Part shown: positions 1-10,102 of the stretch, in pieces | Numbering within the stretch: position 1 is the stretch's first letter | How the letters are laid out: the number at the start of each line of letters is the position of its first letter | Assembly: GCA_900617975.1 (NCBI GenBank) | Contig: UZAE01000233.1 | Span: 1 to 29,419, forward strand | Direction: 5' to 3' | Source: Rodentolepis nana | Taxonomy: Eukaryota; Platyhelminthes; Cestoda; Cyclophyllidea; Hymenolepididae | Length of the DNA: 29,419 nt | Translations under genes and position numbers: made by a program | Notes under the pieces: model-generated | What the model saw: the letters and a program-made list of their open reading frames with translations, nothing else | What the model was told of the DNA's origin: nothing | Databases searched by the model: none

Positions 1-36
1 GGGTGCACCACGTGGAGGTAAGTCTATCGCACACCC
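1..36 (-). mobile_element. SINE-like retroposon, partial copy cut by window edge
   Basis: This is the 5' head of another copy of the repeat described at 52-356, in the same minus orientation. It contains the GGTGCACC and CACGTG motifs, the GAGGTAAGT motif and the terminal CGCACACCC. The rest lies outside the window. Only 15 nt separate it from the next copy. Confidence 0.75.
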
Positions 37-51
37 TGAGTGAAGAAAGTA

Positions 52-356
52 TTTATTTATTTATTTCAAATGGCAGACTTTATGACACTTATCATTAGCC
101 CTTTAGCTGACTTCGGGCTTCATCAAAGTAGCAGAAAGTCGAGGGGTGGGGAAGAGAAGAGCGATTCACAGATGTAAAAGAGGCAGACAGACACAAAGGT
201 AGAGAAAAAGGTAAGGTGAGTACAGTGAAATGGGTTGAATATGACAACCAGGGGGGTCGTGGTAGTTTGAAGTAAGAAGTCAACTGCCGGTTAATTGACT
301 TTTTTGCCGTATGAGTATACGTTGCCCAGGGTGCACCACGTGGAGGTAAGTCTACC
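52..356 (-). mobile_element. SINE-like retroposon copy A, with 14-bp target-site duplication
   Basis: Read on the minus strand, the element runs from a head (ACTTACCTCCACGTGGTGCA) through a pyrimidine-rich middle to a conserved 3' body (GAAGTCAGCTAAAGGGCTAA) and a tail of AAATAAATAAATAAA. Exact 14-bp direct repeats, GAGTGAAGAAAGTA, flank it at 38-51 and 357-370. This is the signature of target-primed reverse transcription. The head lacks about 8 nt present in the other copies, consistent with 5' truncation on insertion. No conserved reading frame is shared between copies, so it is taken as a non-autonomous retroposon mobilised by an unseen LINE. I recognise no tRNA, 5S or 7SL promoter in it. 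Confidence 0.85.
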
Positions 357-370
357 GAGTGAAGAAAGTA

Positions 371-2943
371 AAATCCAGAATTCTCATGCCCTTTTTACAC
401 AGTTAGCTCCATCACCGTTCACTTTTCTGATTTATAGTATCCATTAAAATAAACGGAGACATTATGTCTGAATATGATCTCAAAATATGGTTAGCTTCGA
501 TTCCTCTGTGCGGTGACACTTCGTCGAGGAATAACATGAAGCTCTTCTTTGGAAAAAGTTGAAGCTAAGAGCGTACATATCATCTGAATAAATGTAATTT
601 CAGCCCACGATCTCTGTAATGCGGTTGGTTTATAGTAAACTAAATTAAACTTACATTTCCCCCATGGAATTTTCGAAAAAGCTTAAATTTTACATGCAGA
701 ACTCAATTGGCATCAGTATGAGTAATGAAGGTAAGATCGAAAATTTATTGACAGAAAGGTTGAGATTTCCAAAAGCCTTGGTTCGATTTTGGTATTTTGG
801 ATTCGGTTTGTGCAATATTCGCCTTGTGGATGTGATTCACCCTTTGAATGGAAGTAAATTCTAGCCTAATCCACCGAAAGTCGAGAACACAAAGTGCTTT
901 CACGTGGTCGGTAGGGGTTTATTGATCCTATCGATGAAGAGCGAAGGTACTTAAAATATTTAAATTCATTGGCGGCTTATTAAACAAAATTAATTTTTTT
1001 CCACTCGTATCATTCAAGACCTTAAAAGACTCGAAAACGCCTATTTTCCGATTTCTAACCTGTATATTTAACCAACAAACCTGCAGATTTTGGTTACACC
1101 TGACCCTAAGGTGAGTGCTTATTCAGTTTTATTTCATTTGAATTTGAAAATTAGTCAGTTAATTTGATTAGAATATCAATTTGGCTCTTTTTAAAGAATT
1201 TAATTGAGTGATAAGGTTTATGAAGCTGGCTATAGTCAGACACGTCTTCTATTAGAATTCGAGTGAGGCTGTTGACACACTAACAAACCGATTCTTTGGA
1301 AGAATAAAAAACATTAAATTAAAGAATGTCAAGCTGACTGGTTAGTTGATGTTTTATCCTCAATAACGGATTTCGTATGAAACTTCCTTTCACGTTTTAC
1401 GTAAAAATGTCATCAACAAGATAATGAGATTCGACACTATATCGATTGAGCTAATAAGATTATCGTCTCATCTCGGACGCTCTGGAAAAGAGTTGATGAC
1501 ACCGACGGTTTTGAAGAAAGAAGATAAGAAGATAATTGATTGCCTTATGTTCACCTTATCATACATCAACTTCCCTTAAAATTTAGTATACCTCTCTTTT
1601 GACTGCTTTCTCCACCATCTCTCAGGTTAAAGCGAAAATTACCCTAAAATGATCCCTTTTATCCAAAAGAGGTCAGGTGCTACCTCCCCACCCCCCTCTC
1701 CTTCCACTTACTCAACACTTGATGTGACAGGTCAAGGACTTGTCATCCCTGTGATGCGTCATGTCTGCATTACTTGTTTGCTTTCGACAAACTCATTGCA
1801 AATGGCATTAGGACAGTTTCCTCGAATGAAAAAAAGTGATCAAGGAAATATTTTTGAACCTGCCTTCTAATTCAAATCGACTGAAGTGTACGAAGCCGGC
1901 ATTATGGCCCATCGTCTAACAAATTAGAGGTCAATACCTATCGGTACACACTCTGTGACTCGTAAATTCCGGTCAACAAGTGAGGTAAAGAGTGTTCCAC
2001 GTTGGAGCGCCATTAGGATATTTGCTCTAAACACATTGCATTGTGGAAAGTTTTAAAGCTAATCTCTTTAAAGAAGGTGATTTTGGTTCTTTCTAAGTCT
2101 AAAGATGTGATGAAAGTGTTTCAAGACCGTAAAACTTGGATCAATCAATCAATCAATCAATTCAGACATGGGTAATCCAACTTATTATGGTACACTACCA
2201 GTATGTGACTTCACTGCCTATTGCTTGAATTCCTTTCGTCTACCGCAGAGGTGAACAAATGTACCGAAATTTTCCCCACTACTGTTAATTAGACAATGGC
2301 GTTAATCAGGGACCGTCCTAAAACTCTACCTGAGAATGTTTTCATAAGGTCTGTGAACGATTTGGAACTGACTATATTGTCGCCAATATTAATAATTTAT
2401 TACCGAAACGCTAAAAGTGAAAGAAAATTAGGAAATTGAGCATTTTAAAATGGTTCCGGTTTGCTTCACGCATTTATCCGGGTAAATAAGAATTGGAAAT
2501 CTTGTCAATAAAACTTATTAGCGTCTCTGAAACTCGAATATAATAAATGCGGCCTAATTGCTTATATGCTTCCTGGTAAAAATGAGAAAATTTCTGATGT
2601 GGTGAAGAAAATCCAAGTGGTTACAAGCCCTGGCTCTTGAAAACCAACTTTTAATGCAATGATCATTCGCTTGCCTTGAAAATGACACTCCAATGCGTAT
2701 GTCTTTGCAAATTGCAAAAAAGCATTTGAGGACTAGAATCACCAACTCTTGGTTCCAAAGACGTGATATTTGAATTAATTGCGCTAAAGATTTTTCGAAT
2801 TCTGAGACCAGCAGAACCTGAATTTTCAGTTTGAATTGTACGTTAAATGATTTGAAGGGCGACTATAGAAGTGCACTCTGTTACAAAAGCAGATTACTGT
2901 TCCACTAAGAGATGGCTATTTGATAGTTGGTACATTTTGGAAA
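371..2943. other. Intergenic, no supported gene
   Basis: AT-rich spacer. Short open frames at 664-864 and 1649-1870 have no recognisable domain or convincing splice context. The stretch holds one small TCAA microsatellite, listed separately. Confidence 0.6.
2141..2161. repeat. (TCAA)5 microsatellite
   Basis: Five perfect TCAA units in a row, visible directly in the sequence. Confidence 0.95.
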
Positions 2944-3259
2944 TTTATTTATTTATTTATTTCAAATGGTAGGAGTTTTGATAGTTATCATTAGCCCTTT
3001 AGCTGACTTCGGGCTTCACAGAGAGGAGGAGGAGGAAAATCAAAGTGACAAAAAGCCGAGAGGGGAATAGAGTAAGAAGAGACAGAGACAGAGACACAAA
3101 AGCAGAGTAAAGGTAAGATGAATAATGTGGAAGGGGTCAAATATGACATACAGTGGGGTCATGGCAGTTTGAAGTCAGAAGTCAAATGCCGGTTTATAGA
3201 CTTTTTTGCCGTATGGGTATACGTTGTGCAGGGTGCACCACGTAGAGGGTGCACACCCC
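2944..3259 (-). mobile_element. SINE-like retroposon copy B
   Basis: Same family as 52-356, with its TAAA tail at the left (four TTTA units on the plus strand). An AGGAGGAGGA expansion follows the conserved 3' body. The head is damaged: CACGTAGAG runs directly into GGTGCACACCC, so the GGTAAGTCTATCG segment is lost or rearranged. No clean target-site duplication was found, which suggests an older insertion. Confidence 0.85.
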
Positions 3260-3930
3260 AATTTAGTCATAATTAATTGATAACTTATCCGATGGGAAAT
3301 TAGTAGAGCTAGGTTATTACTGTCATGGCATGAATTCCTATGTCTAGCCTAGTTTGCTAATTAATCTAAATTTTGCGTTACTCTTTAATCGAAATTACAA
3401 GCTCATCTGCATTTTGTAAACGGACATTGATATCACCGAATCACTTGATTTTTCCCCGAAATGTTCGATAATCCAAATATAATGACTAGTAATGAGTCCA
3501 CTCATAGAAGTCCTTAAATACCACTTCTAAAACTACAATGGTTAGTCTAGAGTTATTTCTTCCGATAAAGAATTGGCCTGTAAGGAATCCTGAAGTTCCA
3601 GAGCTTATATATATGTGATTCAGCTCATGAACGTTTCGTAAAGTGCGTCCAGCTTAATGCACCTGAGTGGTTTTGGAATATTTGTTATTACTTTTCATTA
3701 TAGTTAATTACGGTATTGATCAATTACCATTAATAGGTGAAGTTCAACTTTCACGCTTTACGTGAGGTTATTTTTATATTAAGTCCAGAATAGATATTTG
3801 TTTCGAATTAACTTCTGAAAACACACCCCCCACACTCTTTCAATCACCAAACACCTGCTTCAGGCCAGCCCTTTGAAATGCTAAATTCCAGTAATTGATA
3901 TAAGGTTAGAAGGGCAGAATCAACTTACCA
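3260..3930. other. Intergenic spacer between retroposon copies B and C
   Basis: AT-rich sequence with no open frame of note and no recognised signal. Confidence 0.6.
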
Positions 3931-4258
3931 TATTTATTTATTTATACCAAATGGCCGGCGTTTTGATAGTTAACATTAGCCCTTTAGTTGACTTCAGGCT
4001 TCACAGAGGGAGAGGAACATCAAAGTGAACAAAAGCTGAGAGGGGGGGGAGGAACAGAAGAGTGTTTCAAAGATGTAAAAGAGGCAGACACAAAGGTAGA
4101 AAAAGGTGAGGTGAGTACTGTGGAAATAGTTGAATTCGACATACAGTGTGGTGATGGTAGTTCGAAGTGAGAAGTCAATTGCCAGTTAATAGACATTTTG
4201 CCGTATGAGAATACGTTGCCCAGGGTGCACCACGTGGAGGTAAGTCTATCGCACACCC
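3931..4258 (-). mobile_element. SINE-like retroposon copy C
   Basis: Full-length copy in minus orientation with head CGCACACCC, a GAGGTAAGT motif on the plus strand and a TAAA-type tail. The conserved 3' body is present with a few substitutions (TTAGTTGACTTCAGGC). A run of eight G in the plus strand marks the variable purine tract. Open frames on both strands here (for example 4020-4256 minus) are not conserved in other copies and are not treated as genes. Confidence 0.85.
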
Positions 4259-5078
4259 CACACTTTGGAAAGTAAACATCGTCTTCTGAGCATTTTAACC
4301 TCTCAGAATAAAAGAATTGCCACCTTTATTCACTGATTTTACGAATCACAATCAAACTTCCTCTCTGTATAAATTTCAATCATAAAGCCTTCACAGTTCA
4401 AATTCTAAATAAAATTATCGATAATTACGATTTTACAAATGCTCGTAGTGGCTCCAATTATCCATTATTGAAAAGTATTTTCTAACATTTATTCCTGGCT
4501 GAGTTGTAATAATTATATTAACCTTCGCGGGGCAAATTTTATTTCTAACCACTGGAATTCAATTACTGTTGGTCTCATGAGCCAATTAAAACCATTTATT
4601 TCATTTGCAGTGTGAGAAACAAATGAAACAGCAGTCAACAGCCAAATTTTTAATGGCTTGAGCCAAAGTCTAGACACTTATGTTGCAGTTATTACCCCCT
4701 CCCCTACGTCCGAAATCAGACATATGTGCATGCAGTAACCAATCAGCACTTCACGCTTGAACCCCCCCCCCCCCGGGATTCTCTCTCGAACGTCACTTTT
4801 CACTCCTGTGTCGAAATCTTACGTGGCACTTTTCCACCCATTTCTATCCTATCTCATTAGAGGATAATTGGAACCCGACCACATCTGAGTGAAGGTAAAA
4901 AGGGTTCACTATGCCCCGTTTAGCCAATTCTTCGCATTTAAAGATTAAGTTCAAAGTTGTTTTTTTCAAATAAATTGTAATATGTAAGAACTATTCTTTA
5001 AGTCACTATCTAACTTACCTCCTTCCTATTCGATAACAGCCCAAACCTGACCTGAGAAGAGATAGTATAATCTGCTTT
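4259..5078. other. Intergenic with a 13-C homopolymer
   Basis: AT-rich spacer. An uninterrupted run of 13 C at 4762-4774 is followed by GGG, and a CCAATCAG box precedes it near 4738. No gene is supported. Confidence 0.6.
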
Positions 5079-5408
5079 TTATCTGTCTCGTATCAGATCG
5101 AAATGGCGTCCCGTTTGTATGTGGATGCTATCAATTGGTGCTATATCTCGATAAAGATTAAATCCCATCTGGTAGACTGCCCTATTGAATGCCCCACAGA
5201 CAACTATTAGCTTCCATTCTGCAACATAATTAAGTCGATAGGGATTTTTCATTTTCGAATAAATTTCCAGTTTATTCTTTGAAAAATAATCAATGCCAAG
5301 AGTGAATATTAGATTGTGGATGCCATTGATGGAATGGAATTCCCAATGGCAAATTAGTACTCTGTAAAGTCTTTGTATTAACTTCATTGTAACATAATAA
5401 AATGCGTT
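5079..5408 (-). pseudogene. Possible fragment of retroviral-type aspartic protease (gag-pol relic)
   Basis: An open minus-strand frame of about 110 codons includes a 102-residue stretch from an ATG at 5387 to TAA at 5079. The part INGIHNLIFTLGIDYFSKN resembles the segment around the ILG-[IL]-D-F-[LF]-x-K-N motif in the second half of retropepsins of LTR retrotransposons. The D-[ST]-G active site is not present upstream in the same frame, and I see no reverse transcriptase, integrase or LTR nearby. If related it is a short decayed relic. The remainder of the frame is not recognised, and a chance open frame is a real alternative. Confidence 0.25.
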
Positions 5409-5610
5409 TCAAGGCAAGCTCGATTTTTAGCCGTGGATAACAAGTCCTTAACTTGGGGCTTGGCATTAGTGAAATAGCAACTGGAAGATATCATTAGGCT
5501 GGTATTACAATGAAATTTAGTATTTTTACAACCTTAAATGAGGACGAAATGCGAACTAATATGTGAAGTTATTCGATAAACTAACCTGTCTGTTTGTTCT
5601 TAACATCTAG

Positions 5611-5832
5611 GCTTCTGTACTTGCGTTGGTTAATGCTCCTGAAGGATCGCATAAAACAGAAGATATAAAATTTGAAATTATATCGCTTTCTTTACCCAAT
5701 TCTAATAATAGTGGAAACTTCTTAGCATATTCTAAGATGTGCGCTTTCGTGGGCCTATTCCAAAAGCAAGACTGCACTTGGACTTCAAGAGAAAGTGCTA
5801 CCTCAAATTTGACCTTCATAGCTGCTCACTGA
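5611..5832 (+). CDS. Candidate terminal exon, unknown product
   Basis: An open frame starts right after a good splice acceptor (TTGTTCTTAACATCTAG, ending at about 5610) and runs about 73 codons to TGA at 5830-5832. It begins ASVLALVNAPEGSHKTED in translation. Codons show an RNY bias. No domain is recognised. The opposite strand carries an equally long frame (5607-5819) with its own ATG and a pyrimidine-rich acceptor just before it, so the coding strand is uncertain. If the plus strand is right, it could be an upstream part of the locus that includes the coiled-coil gene 400 nt downstream. Confidence 0.2.
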   Translation, partial: ASVLALVNAPEGSHKTEDIKFEIISLSLPNSNNSGNFLAYSKMCAFVGLFQKQDCTWTSRESATSNLTFIAAH

Positions 5833-6225
5833 AGGAAGAATGTGAAGAAGGATACGGGAATGCAAGAGAGCTAATCTTCACAGCCATCTCTTATTTGTAC
5901 AAAAGGAAAAACCATGCAATTTTTTGTCAAATTCTCATTTTTGATGTAACTGTAAACTAAATGGTTCGAGAAATTGGATCATTTATAATGTATGAAGGAG
6001 GAGATTTGTAAAAGAGTTCAAATTACTCAAAGATTGCCTTATATTCTATCTCCTCACGGTTAATGAGCTAGATTTTAAAAATAAATATTTACAACCGATT
6101 TCAATTTTTGATCTAGTTAGATTAATGCTTGCTTTCTAATTAGTAAGCAAATCTGAAATGAGAAAACAAAATTATGGTACAATTGCATTGATCTTTTAAG
6201 AGATCAGTTAATAAGATTAGAAGAC

Positions 6226-6555
6226 ATGAATAGTTCATGCAGTTTAGAGTCGCTGGCTTCTACGATCGTGGCCTTAAAAGAAGATGTTTGTCATCAACCT
6301 ACAAAAGAAGACCTCAATCGAATAAAGAAGGAACTTCGGAAGCGCACAGAAAGCCTACAAAATAAGGGCCGTCATATTCTGTACAGTTGGGAGGATCGTT
6401 ATAATCAATTTGAAATTAATGATCACATAAAACGATTGGAAAGACGAGTTGATGAATTGGATTTTCAAGTTGAAAAAACTATAAATGCCAATGCACTATT
6501 CCTTTCAAAACTTGTTCAGGGAACTGAAGCCAACTTTTTGCCCGAAAAGTACTAA
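6226..6555 (+). CDS. Small coiled-coil protein, unassigned
   Basis: A 109-residue open frame runs from ATG to TAA. The product is charged and mostly helical, with two heptad-rich stretches at about residues 25-50 (KEDLNRIKKELRKRTESLQ) and 65-90 (HIKRLERRVDELDFQVEK). It has no signal peptide, membrane segment or cysteine motif. Splice-acceptor-like sites lie at TCTTTTAAG (ending 6200) and GATTAG (ending 6220), so this may be the single coding exon or the last of several. An ATTAAA polyadenylation-type signal lies about 95 nt after the stop. The size and helical make-up would fit a small subunit of a cytoskeletal, kinetochore or trafficking complex, but I recognise no family. Confidence 0.5.
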   Translation: MNSSCSLESLASTIVALKEDVCHQPTKEDLNRIKKELRKRTESLQNKGRHILYSWEDRYNQFEINDHIKRLERRVDELDFQVEKTINANALFLSKLVQGTEANFLPEKY

Positions 6556-6649
6556 TTTTGTGTTGTATTTAATTAATTTATTTCCAATTGGAGAACCCTC
6601 TTTAAGTTTCGTTTCCATTTATAAGCTGTTATTATTTTTTGTTACTAAG

Positions 6650-6655
6650 ATTAAA
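6650..6655 (+). terminator. Polyadenylation signal (ATTAAA) for the coiled-coil gene
   Basis: ATTAAA about 95 nt after the stop codon at 6555. It is the common variant of the animal polyadenylation hexamer. Confidence 0.35.
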
Positions 6656-7203
6656 GTTATAAATTTTTTTCACTCTTGACTTCAATTTCTCTAGGAATCT
6701 ACGAGATTTTACTAGCAAAACGTTTGTATGTAACAACCTTCAAGCTAATAGACATTATCGTCCAAATCACTGTTTTTCACGTACACCGATCACCAATAAC
6801 TCAATACTCCTTGATTCAGTTTTCTTTGTCTCATAGAAGACAAATTTACTGCCACTTTCAAAGGCCTTTTAAAAAATTAAATAACACCACAAGTTTTGAG
6901 GAGAATTTTTTGGAGCAAGCAGTATATGTTGTGAGATTACCAACTTTGCATATATGTGATCTAATGTGGCTAGATGTATCGTAGGCACAGATGGTAAATC
7001 CTCGTTATGTCAGGAAAGAAAAATTGGAAATACCTTACTGTTTCAAGATCACTCCCATTAGCCGATCCTTCTAAGAAATATAAACTGAAGTGGTATGAAC
7101 AATCACTCTAATTGGTTCATCGCCCGATAATCACCTGACATTGTGGAAGCATATATTCACTGTGGTTCAGAGGGACGTTTCATAATTGTTGGATTTTGGA
7201 AAG

Positions 7204-7548
7204 TTTATTTATTTCAAATGGGAGGCGTTTTGATATTTATCATTAGCCCTTTAGCTGACTTCGGGCTTCACAGAGGGTCATCATTAGCCCTTTAGCTGAC
7301 TTCGGGCTTCACAGAGGAGAGGAATATCAAAGTCATAAAAAGTCGAGAGGGGGAACATTAGAGTGAACAGAGAAACACAAAGGCAGAGAAAAGGTAAGAC
7401 GAGTATTGTTGAAGTGGTCCGATTTGGCATACAGTGGGGTCATGGTAGTTTGAGGTCAGAATTCCGCTGACGACTAATGGACTCTTTTGCCGTATGGGAA
7501 TACGTTGCCCAGGGTTCACCACGTGGAGGTAAGTCTATCGCCCACCCC
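7204..7548 (-). mobile_element. SINE-like retroposon copy D, with internal 41-bp duplication and target-site duplication
   Basis: Same family and orientation as copies A-C, with a short tail (two TTTA units). Direct repeats of GGATTTTGGAA flank it at 7191-7201 and 7549-7559, which fixes both ends. A 41-nt period tandem duplication of the conserved 3' body covers 7240-7317. The head keeps CACGTGGAGGTAAGTCTATCG. Confidence 0.87.
7240..7317. repeat. 41-bp tandem duplication inside retroposon copy D
   Basis: The unit starting TCATTAGCCCTTTAGCTGAC at 7240 is repeated from 7281 without mismatch over 37 nt. The other copies have this segment once. Confidence 0.9.
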
Positions 7549-7638
7549 GGATTTTGGAAGGTGAACTAGCAGCAAATCCCACCCCAAAAATCTGAAAAAT
7601 TCTCTGATATCCTAGCTTTATTTACAGCATTTCTTTGA

Positions 7639-7851
7639 TCACAATCTCTTATATACGTTTTTGAACATTGCAGCAAGCCTATCAGCTTGGCTTTTCGAAC
7701 ACAAAAAAACAAGAATTTTTTTTGAATTACTTAAGATATATTGGACAAATTTCACGATGCGTAAGCTTGCTACTGGTGGAACATTAACAACTGATAAACA
7801 AGCCCAGTGGATTCCTCTAGGACGACCCAAGGTCAAAATATACCAAATACT
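7639..7851 (-). CDS. Weak candidate terminal exon, unknown product
   Basis: An open minus-strand frame of about 70 codons ends at 7639. An AATAAA hexamer lies on the same strand at 7622-7617, just past the stop. A possible acceptor (GGGTCGTCCTAG) occurs within it. The translation includes ILVFLCSKSQADRLAAMF, faintly like motif IV of DEAD-box helicases, but no other helicase motif is seen. A longer plus-strand frame (7661-8026) overlaps it and is equally anonymous. Chance is a likely explanation. Confidence 0.15.
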   Translation of the reverse strand, partial: SIWYILTLGRPRGIHWACLSVVNVPPVASLRIVKFVQYILSNSKKILVFLCSKSQADRLAAMFKNVYKRL

Positions 7852-9959
7852 TCACTTTTGGTCGGTTAGGAAATGTTTATTTAAGTTAATTTACCCTAAC
7901 ACTACTTTTGGTTCAACAGACGAAAGGATATCTAAAGAGGAGGTTTGTGTAAATTCAGGACAAAGGCAGGGCTTGGGTTCAATTCCTGTTCCTAAAAGTG
8001 CAAACGCTCACCATAGGGAGATTTAAGAGCAAAGACTGGAAGATGAAGCTACAAGAAAAATCGTGAATGCTTGCGGAAAGAAAAATTTTGTCCATTCACA
8101 ATTGATGGGATCCGTGTTTCACATTACCAGCTATTAGAAAGGAATTCTAATGGGCAATTCCAGATTTATAAGTCTTGAAAAGGAACTAACGTTTGCAACG
8201 TCAAAATTGAATCCCAACATCTACCACTGGTGGCTTGGTGTTAGTGAGAGTCTCCTCAAAAAAGTATACCTCGAATTCCTCGAGTTTGAGAAAGGTGGTT
8301 AAGGTCCATGCCCCGTTGGCTACATCATCCAGCTTTTTCACGAATTTCATATAATTTCACATCCGAATTCATTAGATGAGCATTGGCTACATAATGTTTA
8401 ATTTTCCAAAATCCCGGTTAATCTATTCGAATAGGTAATAAAAGTTGGCTATTTATTCAAATAGATGTTGATGCGGCAAACCAATCTATTAACGTTGAGG
8501 CTCCGATTAAAGTTGGTTGTTTATTCCATGTTGCCGGTGTCGCAAGTAGGGTCTAAGTTAAGTAAGGTATGGGGCTAATTATTTTTCCCCAAAAAGAATA
8601 GGATTGATCTCGTGATGATTTAAGTCATACGGTGCTGATAGTCACCCAATTGTTGGACAGTGGTCTTATGCCTGTCCTACCTTAAAGAAAATTGGCTGCC
8701 TCCAATGTAACAATCCCTTGCGCTCACAAGTTGACTGCCCACCCAGCCAGGTAGACCGGTTCTAACTCTGGGACTGGTAAAGGCGCTAGTGGTGATGTCA
8801 GCAGTACATTGAAAGGGTGTTTGGGGGGAATGGCTTACCGCAGACATTCTACATTATCTCTTAGATCTATCGACAAAATGTTTCTACACGTGTGCACTGA
8901 GGGGATACACCTGCGGCCGCTGACCTGATATGTGCGTCTAGAACGCGTCAGATGTCAAGTTAAATCGCTACTCTGATCTGACAGTAGTAGCTCCATCTCT
9001 AATCGAATGTATCAGTTTTTTTTTGCAACTCCGATCCGCATCAACTCCCCTCCCCACCACCCCGCACCCGAGGTGTGAGAATTGACCTAGGAATGTTGGA
9101 TAAAACCCACCAAAAATCATTTAGAAAGTCTTACATGTTTCCTTATGATATGGAAATTAGAATATGCCAAAATTAACGGACTTATCAATTAAGCCCAAGG
9201 GTGGGGACTCGATGCTTGTCGGTGTATTCTCGATGAGTGGAACTGTTAACCACGCCGATTAAAGTTGATCAGTTAAAAGGTGACAGAGAGAGAAGGTAAA
9301 CTTTTCACGAAATTGCATGAAAGCAAATGCTGATAGGTAGATGCTATTTAGAACTTTTACCAACTTGACCATCGACTAAATCAGCATATAATTAGAATTT
9401 GTGTGACGGAAAGCGTTGGAGTTTAGTAATATGCTGTCGGTCTGAGTGGGTAGATATTTCCATCTTTAAGGACTACCATTTTCTTTCAAACTTCCTTATC
9501 CTGAATATGTGCTGTGGGATGACAGAAGCCATGGGAAAGGGATTAACAGTTTACTTAGCTGCAAAATAAGTTAGACATAAAATGCCCAGATATCCACGCG
9601 TGTAATCGTTTCTTGCCACACCTTCCCAATTCGCATTGGCCGGTTCCTTACTATGTTAGAAGTTGAAGAGATATTGCATCTAACGGTTGAATGTGATTGT
9701 TCGAAGAAAAATACTCCTATAAAATCTGAGTCCTAACTCTTAATTCAGATTCGGTTCTGACGAATCAAATCCGAAAGCAATATAAGCTCGAAAGTTACAT
9801 CTGCTTTCCTATTTTAAGTTATTCCTTCCTATTTGATTAAAATGATTGTGCACGCGTGAAATAATTCTTAAATATTTGTTAGTTTGAACGAAACAGATTT
9901 TCAACAGTTTAAAAGTAAATTTGTCATTACTTCGCAAATTTTATTCCGAAAACATTTGA
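7852..9959. other. Intergenic, partly richer in GC, no supported gene
   Basis: The part at about 8550-9080 is visibly less AT-rich than its surroundings and has no long open frame. It could be an old unrecognised repeat. Around 8438-8540 two imperfect copies of AAAGTTGG(C/T)(T/G)(A/G)TTTATTC lie about 68 bp apart. No function is assigned. Confidence 0.45.
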
Positions 9960-10017
9960 CCAATCATAATGTACCTTCTGACTCCTACCAATGAAATTCT
10001 TAGCTCGCCACCATTGG
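9960..10017 (+). promoter_or_regulatory. CCAAT-box cluster upstream of the forkhead gene
   Basis: Two CCAAT pentamers (9960-9964 and 9988-9992) and one inverted ATTGG (10013-10017) lie within 58 bp, 86 to 143 bp before the forkhead start codon. Such clusters are typical NF-Y sites in animal proximal promoters. No convincing TATA box lies at the right distance; a TATAAAA occurs much further upstream at 9718. Confidence 0.35.
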
Positions 10018-10067
10018 ACGGCACTTCGTAATTTAAGTAGCTTAAGTTTGAATTTTCCGAAATTCGA

Positions 10068-10085
10068 CATCTAATCTTTTTTTAG
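10068..10085 (+). other. Splice acceptor 17 nt before the forkhead start codon
   Basis: A pyrimidine-rich run ending CTAATCTTTTTTTAG is followed after 17 nt by the ATG at 10103. It could receive a 5'UTR exon or a trans-spliced leader. Confidence 0.45.
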
Positions 10086-10102
10086 ACCACATTTGAATTT
10101 TA

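Noticed and set aside
95..283. Open minus-strand frame inside retroposon copy A
   Set aside because: The frame is not kept in the other copies of the same element, so it is not a conserved protein.
52..356. Retroposon head derived from U1 snRNA or a spliced-leader RNA gene
   Set aside because: Only the 8-nt ACTTACCT stretch matches U1 and the following bases do not. No Sm site or leader exon is seen.
664..864. 66-codon plus-strand frame
   Set aside because: No domain, no splice or polyadenylation context, and composition like the surrounding spacer.
1649..1870. 73-codon plus-strand frame with a Pro/Ser stretch
   Set aside because: The Pro/Ser stretch comes from a C-rich tract and nothing else supports coding.
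4020..4256. Open minus-strand frame inside retroposon copy C
   Set aside because: It overlaps the repeat and is broken in other copies.
7661..8026. 121-codon plus-strand frame
   Set aside because: No recognisable domain or splice signal. It overlaps a minus-strand frame that has a polyadenylation hexamer.
8700..8780. tRNA-like B box (GGTTCTAACTC) at about 8758
   Set aside because: One key position differs, and no A box or cloverleaf could be built around it.
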